NCBI RefSeq assembly: GCF_947502395.1
Contig: NZ_CANMZM010000002.1
Location: 496,001-560,000, forward strand
Reading direction: 5' to 3'
Length of the DNA: 64,000 nt
From: an uncultured Erythrobacter sp.
GTDB taxonomy: Bacteria > Pseudomonadota > Alphaproteobacteria > Sphingomonadales > Sphingomonadaceae
Part shown: piece after piece, positions 7,573 to 16,212 of the stretch
Layout of the letters: every line of letters starts with the position of its first letter
Numbering within the stretch: the first letter of the stretch is position 1
Notes under the pieces: generated by a model
Databases searched by the model: none
What the model was told of the DNA's origin: nothing
Seen by the model: only the letters and a program-made list of their open reading frames with translations
Program-made: the position numbers and the translations under genes

Positions 7573-8808
7573 ATGCTTTACAAAGCCTATGAACTCCAAC
7601 GCAGTTGGCTCAATTCAGTGAGCACAATCGCCTCACTGAGCTCAGAATTTCTAACCAGTCCGGCCAATCCGTGGAGCCGAATTGGTTTTGGCGCGATGAC
7701 CGCCAACGCGCTCGACGTATTCGCCCACGCAACAGCGCCGTATAGCAAGCCCGCCTTTGGCATCACCGAAGTCGATGTGGATGGAACAATCTATCCCGTA
7801 ATCGAAGCGACGGTTATCAATCGCCCCTTCGGCGATCTTAAGCGCTTCCGCCTTGATGGTGTGGACGACAATCGCCCCAAGATGCTGATCGTTGCACCGA
7901 TGAGCGGGCACTTCGCCACGCTGCTTCGCGGAACAGTTGAGCGGATGCTTCAGAAGTTTGAGGTCTACATCACCGATTGGGCCGACGCGAAGACCGTGCC
8001 TGTGCACGAAGGCTCCTTCGACCTTGACGATTACATCGACTATATCATGGATTTCCTTGAGTATATCGAGCAGCTAAACCCCGGTCAGCGCCCGCATATG
8101 CTGGCCGTATGTCAGCCATCTGTACCCGCTTTTGCCGCAACAGCGCTGCTTAACCAGCACAAATCGCCTGCCGCTCCGGCCACGCTCACCATGATGGGTG
8201 GGCCAATCGACACGCGCGAAAGCCCGACAACGGTCAACGACCACGCGATGAACCGGCCGATTGAGTGGTTCCGCAAATCCGTCATCGCCTCCGTCCCGAT
8301 GCAATATCGCGGTGCAGGGCGGAAGGTTTATCCCGGCTTCATGCAGCTTTCGGCGTTCATGAGCATGAACCTTCAAAGCCACATGATGAGCCATTATGAG
8401 ATGTTCAAACACCTCACCACAGGCGATGAGGCATCGGCGCAGGCGACAAAAGACTTCTACGACGAGTACCGCGCAGTGTGCGATATGACCGCGGAATTCT
8501 ACCTCCAGACGGTCGAGGAAGTGTTCCAGAAACATTCGATCCCCAATGGTGAGTTCCGTCACAAGGGAGAGGTCGTCGACCTCACGCAAATCACCGAAAC
8601 CGCGCTTCTGGCGGTGGAAGGTGAACGTGATGATATCTCTGGGCTTGGTCAGACCAAAGCAGCTTTGAAGCTGGCCACAAGCCTAGTCGAAGGCAAGAAG
8701 CGCTACTTCATGGCAGAAGGCGCGGGTCACTACGGCATCTTCAATGGCAGTCGCTGGCGCACAAAGGTCGCGCCCGTGGTCGAGGAATTTGTCGAAGCGC
8801 ATTCGTGA
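7573..8808 (+). CDS. phaZ: Intracellular polyhydroxyalkanoate depolymerase
   Basis: Breaks down native intracellular PHA granules to hydroxyalkanoate units. The 411-residue protein begins MLYKAYELQRSW, the standard N-terminus of the PhaZ1-type family; the frame extends upstream to 7480 but without family sequence. The nucleophile is Cys180 in AVCQPSVPA, as in Ralstonia-type PhaZ where cysteine replaces the lipase serine. The probable catalytic His386 lies in GAGHYGIFNG near the C-terminus. There is no signal peptide, consistent with an intracellular enzyme. The stop overlaps the next gene's GTG by four bases, so the two are likely co-transcribed. A PhaR-like palindrome lies upstream. Confidence 0.93.
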   Translation: MLYKAYELQRSWLNSVSTIASLSSEFLTSPANPWSRIGFGAMTANALDVFAHATAPYSKPAFGITEVDVDGTIYPVIEATVINRPFGDLKRFRLDGVDDNRPKMLIVAPMSGHFATLLRGTVERMLQKFEVYITDWADAKTVPVHEGSFDLDDYIDYIMDFLEYIEQLNPGQRPHMLAVCQPSVPAFAATALLNQHKSPAAPATLTMMGGPIDTRESPTTVNDHAMNRPIEWFRKSVIASVPMQYRGAGRKVYPGFMQLSAFMSMNLQSHMMSHYEMFKHLTTGDEASAQATKDFYDEYRAVCDMTAEFYLQTVEEVFQKHSIPNGEFRHKGEVVDLTQITETALLAVEGERDDISGLGQTKAALKLATSLVEGKKRYFMAEGAGHYGIFNGSRWRTKVAPVVEEFVEAHS

Positions 8809-9812
8809 GCATTAAGCTCTACAGCAGCCGGTTTTCTGAGCGATTTGGCCTTACAACTCCTATCGCTCTAGCACCGATGGCCTTTGGCACAGGTGGCAGC
8901 CTTGCGGCCGCTGGCGCCAAGGCGGGAGCGTTGGCGCTAATAGGCGGTGCCTATGGTGATCTTGAGTTCACATCGCGCGAATATTTGGCGGCGGAAGAAG
9001 CTTTGGAAGATGATCCCGTAGCCTTTGCAAGGCTGGGCTGTGGATTCATCACATGGAAGCTCGAAGAAGACGCCTCCGCGCTCGATTGGGTCCTGGACCG
9101 TCCGCAAAGGCCCGCAGCTTTGATGCTCTCCTTCGGCGATCCCACCACAATCTCCAGGCGCATTATCGATGCTGGCATACCGCTCATGTGTCAGGTGCAG
9201 ACCATGGCGCAAGTGCCCGAAGCGATCGCAGCAGGCGCAAATGTCATCGTTGCCCAAGGAGCAGAGGCGGGCGGTCATGGCATGAATGCGCTCGACGGAC
9301 GCAGCACGTTTACGTTGGTGCCTGAGATAGCCGATTATCTTGCCGCGCAGGCTCCCGATGTTCAGCTGCTGGCAGCTGGTGGCATCGCGGACGGGCGGGG
9401 GCTTGCTGCTGCGCTTATACTCGGCGCAGATGGTGCGCTCGTTGGATCACGGCTTTGGGCCTGCGCAGAATCGCTCGCTCCCGAAGCCGCGATTGCCGAA
9501 GCGATTGCAGCCAACGGAGACGGGACTGCCCGTTCCAAGGTCTTCGACATTCTGCGCGAGAAGAACTGGCCTGCCCATTTCGATTTCAGAGCGATTCGCA
9601 ACGCAATCCACCGCGAATGGGAAGGCCGGATCGGCGAGCTTACGGCTGACCCGCATGATGCGATCGAAGACTATAAAGCCGGTGTTGCGACATGTGACTA
9701 TTCCCGGGCCCATGTGACCGTTGGCGAAGGCACTGGGCTTATCAAAGACGCACCCAAAGCCGCTGACATTATCGAAGCAATGTCAGCGCAAGCCCGCCAA
9801 TTGCTCGGGTAG
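8805..9812 (+). CDS. Nitronate monooxygenase / 2-nitropropane dioxygenase-like flavoprotein
   Basis: A 335-residue FMN-dependent TIM-barrel oxidoreductase of the NMO/2-NPD family. The family's FMN/active-site stretch GAEAGGHG follows VIVAQ at about residues 146-158, and a second phosphate-binding segment is GGIADGRGLAAALILGADG near 192-210. Such enzymes oxidise alkyl nitronates, though many members have other or unknown roles. The GTG start overlaps the phaZ stop (GTGA), pointing to translational coupling; why an NMO-like enzyme should accompany a PHA depolymerase is not clear. Confidence 0.87.
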   Translation: MSIKLYSSRFSERFGLTTPIALAPMAFGTGGSLAAAGAKAGALALIGGAYGDLEFTSREYLAAEEALEDDPVAFARLGCGFITWKLEEDASALDWVLDRPQRPAALMLSFGDPTTISRRIIDAGIPLMCQVQTMAQVPEAIAAGANVIVAQGAEAGGHGMNALDGRSTFTLVPEIADYLAAQAPDVQLLAAGGIADGRGLAAALILGADGALVGSRLWACAESLAPEAAIAEAIAANGDGTARSKVFDILREKNWPAHFDFRAIRNAIHREWEGRIGELTADPHDAIEDYKAGVATCDYSRAHVTVGEGTGLIKDAPKAADIIEAMSAQARQLLG

Positions 9813-9897
9813 ATCCGGTTACCCCACCTTAAGCATAAGGCCAAAGCCTAGGGTAAACCCTTAGAGCTATACTGGTGGTTCAATCTGATATTGAGCC

Positions 9898-10341
9898 ATG
9901 GGGGCAATGATGATCCAGATTTCCAAAGCACTCTGCATTGCGGCAGCCTTTTGCATGGGCAGCACGGCCTTGGCGGAGAACTCAGGCTGGCGCATTTCCG
10001 AGGCCGATGGCCAGGTGTCTGTCATCCGCGGAGACAAATCGCTTTACGGCGCCAGAGGTACCGACCTTCAAGTTGGCGACATGGTTAAGACCAGCGGCGC
10101 TGCCAATGCTGTCCTGGTGCGTGGCGATGAATTTGTGGTGGTAGACAGCGGCAAGACTGTCCGGATCAAGCCCGCTGAAGAACAAGGCGTGCTCGGACAA
10201 ATGGTGGAATTTGTGACTGGCCTTCTTGGCCCATCTGAAGATCACTCCAAGCTCAATCGCCCGATGCAAGCTGCGGTCGTAAAGGGTCTCGATGGCAATA
10301 TGGTGACAAGCCAAAGCGAAGACGACGGCTCAGGCGAGTAA
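9898..10341 (+). CDS. Secreted FecR-domain-like protein
   Basis: A 147-residue exported protein. A signal peptide is evident (ISKALCIAAAFCMGSTALA), with cleavage likely before ENSGW. The mature part has a FecR-like beta pattern: WRISEADGQVSVIRGDK, then GDMVKTSGAANAVLVRGDE and VVVDSGKTVRI. No sigma factor or TonB receptor is adjacent, so this is probably a free-standing surface or periplasmic FecR-fold protein, not an anti-sigma factor. Three in-frame ATGs (9898, 9907, 9910) are possible; GGGGG before the last two could serve as their ribosome-binding site. The C-terminus is acidic. It converges on sthA with 1 bp between the genes. Confidence 0.7.
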   Translation: MGAMMIQISKALCIAAAFCMGSTALAENSGWRISEADGQVSVIRGDKSLYGARGTDLQVGDMVKTSGAANAVLVRGDEFVVVDSGKTVRIKPAEEQGVLGQMVEFVTGLLGPSEDHSKLNRPMQAAVVKGLDGNMVTSQSEDDGSGE

Positions 10342-10342
10342 C

Positions 10343-11797
10343 CTAGGCCGCCTTCTTTTTGCGTTTCGCAACGCTTTTGGCCTCTGACTTTGCGGGCGAC
10401 ACCTGCAGTCGATTCCATAGGTCGAGCGCAGCCACTTTGTACCCTTCTGCCAAAGTCGGATAGTTGAAGCTGTTCTCAACAAAATAGTCGATTGTGCCGC
10501 CCAGAATGAGCACAGCCTGGCCGATGTGGACCAGCTCTGAGGCACCCTCACCTACGACATGAACGCCTATAAGTTTGCGCGTCTCGCGGTGGCAGATGAG
10601 CTTTAGGATACCTGCCTCAAGTCCCATAATATGCCCGCGCGATGTCTCCTTGAACCGCGCAATGCCGCATTCGTAAGGGATGCCTGCTTGTTGCGCATCG
10701 GCCTCTGTCATGCCCACGGACGACAGTTCAGGGACCGCATAGACACCATAGGGTGGCTTTTGATCATCCGCCGCAATCGCCTTGCCAAACGCATGACAGG
10801 CAACCGCGCGCCCCTGCTCCATTGAGGTGGAGGCAAGGCTCGGGAAACCGATCACATCACCGGCAGCATAGATGTTGGGCACGTTGGTTTGGAAGGTCGT
10901 GCGATCGACCTCCAATCGACCACGACTGTCTGCTTCCAGACCACAGGCTTTTAGATTGAGGCTGGAGGTTGCGCCTTCGCGACCAGCGGCGAATAGAACC
11001 ATCTTCGAGCCGATCAAACGACCATCGGCAAGCTGACAGATTGGATCGCCACTCTCACTGAAGTGGATGTAGGAGAGTGAACATCCCAGGCGCAATGACA
11101 TCCCCCGTTCACGCATGGATTGGACGAGGTGGTCGACGATCTCTTTGTCCATAAACGGCAGGAGCTGCTCGTTTGGTTCGATCAGCGTCACGGGAATGTC
11201 GAGCGCGCTAAAGATCGTTGCATACTCAAGGCCAATCACACCTCCGCCGACAACCGTCAGGCTGCTGGGCATCTGCGGCTGGAGGATGAAGTTGTCGCTA
11301 TCGAAGACGTTGGTTTTGTTGAACGGGATATGCGCCGGGCGAAAAGGCCGCGTGCCGACTGAGATCAGGATCTTGTCGGCCTTGATAACCTCCTCAACGA
11401 AGGAACCGTCAAGCTCGCGCCGGACCGCGATCTCATGGGGGCTCACAAAGGAACCACGGCCGTTGATCGTCTGCACACCGTTGCGCGCAAATTGGTGTTC
11501 GAGCACGGCGACTTCGTAATCGAAGGTCTTGCCGATGCGCTGGTCTAGATCATCAGAGCAAATGGTGGTGCGCGTGCGATAGCCCTGCCCATAGAAGGCC
11601 CGCTCGCGCCAGCCGGAAAGGTTCAGTGCTGTCTCGCGCAGGGTTTTGGAGGGGATGGTGCCGGTGTGGACCGAAACCCCGCCTACTTTTGCGCGGTCAT
11701 CCACGACCACCACTGACTTACCAAGCTTTGCCGCCTGAATGGCTGCCCGACGGCCTGCGGGGCCTGCTCCTAGAACGATGAAATCATAATGCGCCAT
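10343..11797 (-). CDS. sthA: Soluble (Si-specific) NAD(P)+ transhydrogenase
   Basis: A 484-residue flavoprotein of the pyridine nucleotide-disulfide reductase fold that moves hydride between NADPH and NAD+ in the cytosol. The FAD loop GAGPAGRRAA is near residue 10. The place of the usual redox CxxxxC is taken by GGVSVHTGTIPSKTLRE, the cysteine-free signature that separates SthA from dihydrolipoamide dehydrogenase. A second nucleotide loop GGGVIGLEYA lies mid-protein, and AAGDVIGFPSLAS is the second FAD motif. The C-terminus carries a lysine-rich tail (AKSEAKSVAKRKKKAA). GGGAG precedes the ATG at good spacing. Confidence 0.94.
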   Translation of the reverse strand: MAHYDFIVLGAGPAGRRAAIQAAKLGKSVVVVDDRAKVGGVSVHTGTIPSKTLRETALNLSGWRERAFYGQGYRTRTTICSDDLDQRIGKTFDYEVAVLEHQFARNGVQTINGRGSFVSPHEIAVRRELDGSFVEEVIKADKILISVGTRPFRPAHIPFNKTNVFDSDNFILQPQMPSSLTVVGGGVIGLEYATIFSALDIPVTLIEPNEQLLPFMDKEIVDHLVQSMRERGMSLRLGCSLSYIHFSESGDPICQLADGRLIGSKMVLFAAGREGATSSLNLKACGLEADSRGRLEVDRTTFQTNVPNIYAAGDVIGFPSLASTSMEQGRAVACHAFGKAIAADDQKPPYGVYAVPELSSVGMTEADAQQAGIPYECGIARFKETSRGHIMGLEAGILKLICHRETRKLIGVHVVGEGASELVHIGQAVLILGGTIDYFVENSFNYPTLAEGYKVAALDLWNRLQVSPAKSEAKSVAKRKKKAA

Positions 11798-11842
11798 AAA
11801 TGCTCCCGTGTGAGGGGCAAAACGGCCATTGGGAGGCGGTGT

Positions 11843-12448
11843 TTAACCCTCGGGAATTTCCTTAGGGCTTCGGAAAAAGAGACGGCTGATGACCCGCTTG
11901 GCCATCCAGAGAAGGCCGATGACCAAGACGAGCAAAACTGCCGCGACGCCAGCTGCGGCGAAGGGGTATTCATAGGCGAACCACAAGAGGCCAACCGTGG
12001 CGACATCCTCTGCCGTCGATACAGCGACATTGCTGACAGGCTCTGGCGAGGTGTTCACCACCGCCCGAGCACTTGCTTTGCCACCATGCGCGAGGAAACT
12101 TGCCCCACCGCCAAGCAGGAAGGCGATAACTTGTGTCGCAGGGTCGGATGGATCGACAATCGCCAGCGCCAGCAATGCGCCGCCAACGGGCCGGACCAGC
12201 GTGTGAATAGTGTCCCAAGCGCTATCGAGCCACATGACTTTGTCGGCAAAAAACTCGGCTAATGCTCCGATAGCGGCGATGCTCATGACCCACGGGTTTT
12301 CAAGTACGCCAAGGCTGGCGAGATGCTCTGGCACAGGCAGCGCTTCCAATCGCATCGCAAGCCCGGTTGCAAAGATGCACAGGTACAGCCGCCAACCTGA
12401 AAGCAGGCTCACGCTGCCCGCGATGCCGATGATCTCGATGATGCCCAT
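11843..12448 (-). CDS. DUF4126-family membrane protein
   Basis: A 201-residue integral membrane protein matching the DUF4126 pattern: MGIIEIIGIAGSVSLLSGWR followed by an NPWVMSIAAIGALAEFFADK segment, a GGALLALA / LGGGASFLAHGGKA region and a final helix (VAAVLLVLVIGLLWMA). It has about five membrane spans and a basic C-terminal tail. The function of the family is not established. It lies 45 bp upstream of sthA on the same strand, so they may be co-transcribed. Confidence 0.8.
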   Translation of the reverse strand: MGIIEIIGIAGSVSLLSGWRLYLCIFATGLAMRLEALPVPEHLASLGVLENPWVMSIAAIGALAEFFADKVMWLDSAWDTIHTLVRPVGGALLALAIVDPSDPATQVIAFLLGGGASFLAHGGKASARAVVNTSPEPVSNVAVSTAEDVATVGLLWFAYEYPFAAAGVAAVLLVLVIGLLWMAKRVISRLFFRSPKEIPEG

Positions 12449-12511
12449 TGGCCTACGCCGCTATTTGGTGAATTCGGGTGAGGCGAGAAGTGCAGCATGG
12501 GTTTCCGAAGG

Positions 12512-13051
12512 TCATGATTTGCGCCCCTCGCTCTTGGCTCTCAACGGTTCGCTAGGGGAATGGGGCGTTTGCCATGTTCCGGTCACATCGCTCGGATCGC
12601 GCGCGTCCAGCTTGCCTTGAAAATAGTCGCGGAAGCGTGGGGTGAAGAGCGCCTTTCGATGCTCCCAAATCTCATCAGCCAACGAGCGGAAGGTGAGCAC
12701 GTTTGCATAAGCATCCCAGAACTCCCAACGACTATCATCAAGTGACCCGTCAACCCACTTTGCGTGCGCCTCTTGCATGTTCATTAGAAGCGGCATGGAG
12801 ATGGCAAAAAAGGAGTAGCGTTCTGCATCGGTTAACTCTGTATCGGGCTGAGCCACCTTCGCCATAATGGCAGCGTTTTCCGGACTCTGGTGATAGTACC
12901 ACTCAATCATAGCGCGGTGCGAGGCTTCGGCCGCTTCTGCCTTAGACTGCACAGTATTCTGCCGGATTTGCAGGCCCACAAAGATCAGCGACAGCATAAT
13001 CCCAAGCGCCGCCGCGATTTGGCTGATGAAGTAGAAATCCTCGAGGGTCAT
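12512..13051 (-). CDS. Membrane-anchored paralogue C of a three-gene tandem family
   Basis: A 179-residue protein with one N-terminal membrane helix (FISQIAAALGIMLSLIFVGLQIRQNT, about 6-31) and a helical cytosolic or periplasmic remainder (WYYHQSPENAAIM, EFWDAYANVL). I do not recognise a named function. It is the last of three adjacent paralogues sharing the [S/A]LIFVG-Q-(Q/R)QNT motif. The ATG at 13051 (MTLEDFYF) overlaps the preceding gene's stop as ATGA. The first 32 bases are identical, but for one base, to the start of the next gene upstream, while the rest of the sequence has diverged. Confidence 0.75.
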   Translation of the reverse strand: MTLEDFYFISQIAAALGIMLSLIFVGLQIRQNTVQSKAEAAEASHRAMIEWYYHQSPENAAIMAKVAQPDTELTDAERYSFFAISMPLLMNMQEAHAKWVDGSLDDSRWEFWDAYANVLTFRSLADEIWEHRKALFTPRFRDYFQGKLDARDPSDVTGTWQTPHSPSEPLRAKSEGRKS

Positions 13052-13584
13052 GGCGTGACTTTCGCTTTTTGGGGCCCCGCTGCGCCTTGGTTTTCTACCC
13101 AAGGCCGCGCGCCTTCGGGTAAAGGCGTATTCAGAAGATTTGCCTCTACATAGTCCACAAACTCAGGCGTGAACGCGTAAGTGCGCAGCGCCCAGAGCTC
13201 TTTGCCGCCCTTGGTGTCGAGATAGGATAACGAGGACCGCTCCCAGCTCCTCCAAAGCTCATCGTCCAAGTCGCCCTCGCGCCATTTATAGAACGCGCTC
13301 TGGGTGTAGGATAAGACGGCGAGTATACTCGTGATGAAGTGCATCGTTTCTTGTGGCGTCAAATTGTCGAGACCGGCCAAGCCTTTGATCCCTATCTCCG
13401 AAAGATGCGGGTGTTCAGAGAAGGAGAGATACCACTTCGCGAAATTGTCGTGCACCGCCTGCGCGGCATCGGCCTTGGCTTGCCGGGTGCTCTGACGAAC
13501 TTGCAGGCCGACAAAGATCAGCGAGGCCATAATCCCAAGCGCCGCCAAAATCTGGCTGATGAAGTAGAAATCCTCAAGGGTCAT
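13048..13584 (-). CDS. Membrane-anchored paralogue B of a three-gene tandem family
   Basis: A 178-residue protein starting MTLEDFYFISQILAALGIMA, with one N-terminal membrane helix ending in SLIFVGLQVRQST. The remainder is helical, with a conserved-looking WREGDLDDELWRSWE block comparable to WVDGSLDDSRWEFWD in paralogue C. This shared (D/E)GxLDDxxWxxW pattern shows that homology continues beyond the anchor. It overlaps by ATGA with both neighbours, so translation of the three is probably coupled. Function unknown. Confidence 0.75.
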   Translation of the reverse strand: MTLEDFYFISQILAALGIMASLIFVGLQVRQSTRQAKADAAQAVHDNFAKWYLSFSEHPHLSEIGIKGLAGLDNLTPQETMHFITSILAVLSYTQSAFYKWREGDLDDELWRSWERSSLSYLDTKGGKELWALRTYAFTPEFVDYVEANLLNTPLPEGARPWVENQGAAGPQKAKVTP

Positions 13585-14186
13585 TGCTCGCTCCCCGTTT
13601 CTGCCTCTTCGGCAATGGCTGCGGGTGCGTAATCGCTGAGACGCGGCGTGTCTTCGCCGATCAGCGCATCAAGTCGTTCGATTTCAGCGATGTACTCTGC
13701 ATCGTACAAGCCTGCAGCGATGGTGCTGTCGTAATAGAGTTTCACGAGAGGCAAGCGGCGGAAGCGCGCGGCCCATTTGCCGTGCACCTCCCAATCCCGC
13801 CGCAACAGGCTTCCTTCCTGAAAAAGACGAAACGCCGCAAGATGCCCTTGGACTGTGCCCTGTATCACCAACTCAGCGCGGGCTCGTTCCTCTTCGTCAA
13901 AATCGTCGACCATGTTTGAAGGATCAAGCAATTTGCGCGTCAACAGCGCGGTGCTCGGATCCTCTGCGAGCCCGAAACTGTTTCGTGCCCACATGCGATT
14001 GACTTCAAACGCCGATGCCGCGCGAGTGGCCTGTGTGTTCTGCTGGACTTGCATGCCGACAAAGATCAGCGAGATGACGATGGCGAGCGCGCCGATGATC
14101 TCCGCTAACAACGCTGCGGATTGCAAGCGCGTGGACAAGCCCTTTGGTGCCTTCGCTTGAATCGTCGCTTCGGTTCCGTTGGTCAT
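13581..14186 (-). CDS. Membrane-anchored paralogue A (first gene of the tandem family)
   Basis: A 201-residue protein, first in the ATGA-linked trio. A 25-residue polar N-terminal extension (MTNGTEATIQAKAPKG) precedes the anchor AEIIGALAIVISLIFVGMQVQQNT. The downstream block FQEGSLLRRDWEVHGKW aligns with the (D/E)GxLxxxxWxxW pattern of B and C. GGGAG lies 7-8 bases before the ATG at 14186, the only strong ribosome-binding site in the cluster. The frame runs further upstream without family sequence. Function unknown; similar short membrane-anchored proteins occur in marine bacteria. Confidence 0.75.
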   Translation of the reverse strand: MTNGTEATIQAKAPKGLSTRLQSAALLAEIIGALAIVISLIFVGMQVQQNTQATRAASAFEVNRMWARNSFGLAEDPSTALLTRKLLDPSNMVDDFDEEERARAELVIQGTVQGHLAAFRLFQEGSLLRRDWEVHGKWAARFRRLPLVKLYYDSTIAAGLYDAEYIAEIERLDALIGEDTPRLSDYAPAAIAEEAETGSEQ

Positions 14187-14271
14187 TCTCTTGCTCCCAC
14201 TGCGCAGCCTAACAGAGGCGAAGAGCGCGCTAAAGGCAAGAAAAGTCGCTCCATTCTCTGGCCACACAACA

Positions 14272-14305
14272 AAAAAGGCGCCGAGGTGGTGATACCGCGG
14301 CGCCT
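14272..14305 (-). terminator. Intrinsic terminator downstream of the thiolase gene
   Basis: On the minus strand a GC-rich hairpin, ggcgccg (14278-14284) with cggcgcc (14299-14305) and further flanking pairs, is followed directly by six T residues (14272-14277 complement). It lies about 25 bases after the thiolase stop and separates that gene from the three-paralogue cluster. Confidence 0.88.
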
Positions 14306-14330
14306 CTTTCTGATTTGGTTTGATGAAGCT

Positions 14331-15512
14331 TTAGAAGACCTCGAACAGGCCCGCTGCGCCCATGCCGCCGCCGACACACATCGTGACGACCACGTATTTC
14401 GCGCCGCGACGCTTGCCCTCGATAAGGGCGTGACCGGTGCAACGTGCGCCTGTCATGCCGTAAGGGTGACCGATCGAGATCGAGCCGCCATTGACGTTGA
14501 GGATATCGTTATCGATGCCCAGACGGTCACGGCAGTAGAGAACCTGCACGGCGAAGGCTTCGTTCAGTTCCCACAGGCCGATATCGTCCATTGTGAGGCC
14601 GGTTTGCTTGAGCAGCTTGGGAATGGCGAAAACAGGACCAATGCCCATTTCATCAGGCTCGGTACCGGCAACCGCCATGCCGACATAACGGCCCAGCGGC
14701 TGGAGACCTTTTTGCTCTGCAAGCTTGGCTTCCATCAGAACCGATGCCGAAGAACCGTCTGACAGCTGCGATGCGTTGCCAGCCGTGATGGTCATGTTCG
14801 GACCCATTACCGGCTGAAGCCCTTGGAGACCTTCGAGCGTGGTTGAAGGACGGTTGCCTTCGTCCTTGCTGAATGTGTGCTCAACCTGGCTGACTTCGCC
14901 TGTTGCCTTGTCTTTCACCATCATGGTTGTGGTGACAGGCACGATCTCAGCGTCAAAATGGCCAGCTTCCTGGCCAGCAGCCGTACGCTGCTGCGATTGC
15001 AGAGCGTATTCGTCCATAGCCTCGCGACTCACTTGATAGCGCGCTGCAACCGTCTCTGCGGTGCCGAGCATTGGCATATAGACATCTTTGTGCATCGCGA
15101 TGAGAGAGGGATCGGGAGCGACGCGCATCTCAGGGGTCTGGACCATTGAGATCGAATCCTGACCGCCGCCAACGACCACGTCCATATTGTCGACAATGAT
15201 CTGCTTGGCGGCCGTTGCGATTGCCATAAGGCCTGATGAACACTGACGGTCGATAGTTTGCGCCGCAACCGAAGTAGGCGCGCCGCCGCGAAGCGCGACT
15301 TGGCGACCAATATTGCCAGCTTGCGTGCCCTGGGTCAGAACCGCTCCCCAAACGACATCATCGATTTCAGCAGCGTCAATTCCGGAACGCTCGACAGCAG
15401 CCGCAAAAGAAAATGAGCCGAGCGTTGCGCCGGGTGTTGCGTTGAAGCCGCCTTTATACGCACGGCCAATTGGGGTGCGGGCGGTGGAGACGATGACTGC
15501 GTCACGTGACAT
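14331..15512 (-). CDS. Acetyl-CoA C-acyltransferase (thiolase)
   Basis: A 393-residue thiolase that joins or cleaves acyl-CoA and acetyl-CoA. The three catalytic positions are clear: nucleophile Cys91 in [10 protein letters not shown], His349 in IGHPYGMTG and Cys379 in [11 protein letters not shown]. The sequence has the look of FadA-type degradative thiolases ([19 protein letters not shown]) more than of biosynthetic PhaA, though either direction is possible. A MaoC-type hydratase gene lies 112 bp upstream on the same strand, which suits a fatty-acid or PHA pathway role. A strong terminator follows. Confidence 0.92.
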   Translation of the reverse strand: MSRDAVIVSTARTPIGRAYKGGFNATPGATLGSFSFAAAVERSGIDAAEIDDVVWGAVLTQGTQAGNIGRQVALRGGAPTSVAAQTIDRQCSSGLMAIATAAKQIIVDNMDVVVGGGQDSISMVQTPEMRVAPDPSLIAMHKDVYMPMLGTAETVAARYQVSREAMDEYALQSQQRTAAGQEAGHFDAEIVPVTTTMMVKDKATGEVSQVEHTFSKDEGNRPSTTLEGLQGLQPVMGPNMTITAGNASQLSDGSSASVLMEAKLAEQKGLQPLGRYVGMAVAGTEPDEMGIGPVFAIPKLLKQTGLTMDDIGLWELNEAFAVQVLYCRDRLGIDNDILNVNGGSISIGHPYGMTGARCTGHALIEGKRRGAKYVVVTMCVGGGMGAAGLFEVF

Positions 15513-15624
15513 GTTCGGGGTGTCCTTTCAAACAGGGTTGCTCGTCCCCCCTATGACGTAAGGTCGGGACTGGAGAGGGTAAATGGGCGCGGGGAAATCT
15601 ATGCGCCCTGAAAGTCTTGTTCGT

Positions 15625-16074
15625 TCAAACGAAAAGCATGGTGATCCATTCGCAGATCAGAGCAGGCTTGTCTTCGCCTTCGATCTCAATGGTGATTTCC
15701 GCTGTTTGCTGCCACTGACCAGGACGCTTTTCGACCATTTCGAGCAGCTTCCAGTGACCGCGGATACGCTTGCCAACGCGAACCGGCGAGATGAAACGGG
15801 TTTTATTGCCGCCATAGTTCACGCCCATCTTCACACCGTCGATCTTTGGCGTGTCGCTGTTGGCGCCAAGATAAGGCAACATCGACAAGGTCATGTAGCC
15901 ATGCACGATGGTGCCGCCAAATGGGGTCAGTTTGGCTTTTTCTTCATCAATGTGGATGAACTGATGATCGCCGGTCGCATCGGCGAACATGTTGACCTTT
16001 TCCTGAGTCATTTCGACCCATTCGGATGTGCCGATGTTTTCGCCTACCTTGGCGGCCAATTCCTGCGGTGTCAT
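15625..16074 (-). CDS. MaoC-family (R)-enoyl-CoA hydratase-like protein
   Basis: A 149-residue hotdog-fold protein. The hydratase motif ADATGDHQFIHID gives the catalytic pair Asp36/His41, and PFGGTIVHGYMTLSML follows as in R-specific enoyl-CoA hydratases. Such enzymes supply (R)-3-hydroxyacyl-CoA or act in fatty-acid breakdown. The ATG at 16074 has GAGGAG eight bases upstream and is preferred over an in-frame ATG at 16110. Upstream lies a TTTACGTTTACG motif resembling a LiuR-type operator. The downstream thiolase suggests a shared beta-oxidation-like role. Confidence 0.88.
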   Translation of the reverse strand: MTPQELAAKVGENIGTSEWVEMTQEKVNMFADATGDHQFIHIDEEKAKLTPFGGTIVHGYMTLSMLPYLGANSDTPKIDGVKMGVNYGGNKTRFISPVRVGKRIRGHWKLLEMVEKRPGQWQQTAEITIEIEGEDKPALICEWITMLFV

Positions 16075-16126
16075 ATCCGTTGCTCCTCTGCCTTTATTGC
16101 TGCCCTCCATGAACGGCGCAGCCAGG

Positions 16127-16143
16127 TTTACGTTTACGTTAAC
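16127..16143. promoter_or_regulatory. TTTACGTTTACGTTAAC motif upstream of the MaoC gene
   Basis: Contains tandem tttacg units followed by gttaac, about 55 bases before the MaoC ATG. It resembles sites attributed to the MerR-family regulator LiuR (TTTACGT...ACGTAAA type) in branched-chain amino-acid and fatty-acid catabolic genes. The resemblance is from memory, and the right half-site is imperfect. Confidence 0.35.
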
Positions 16144-16212
16144 TTAGCCCTTCATTGGCAGGAGCCAGCTGCAAACGCAACGATAAAGCATAAGGTTGTA
16201 CGGTGACTGGAC

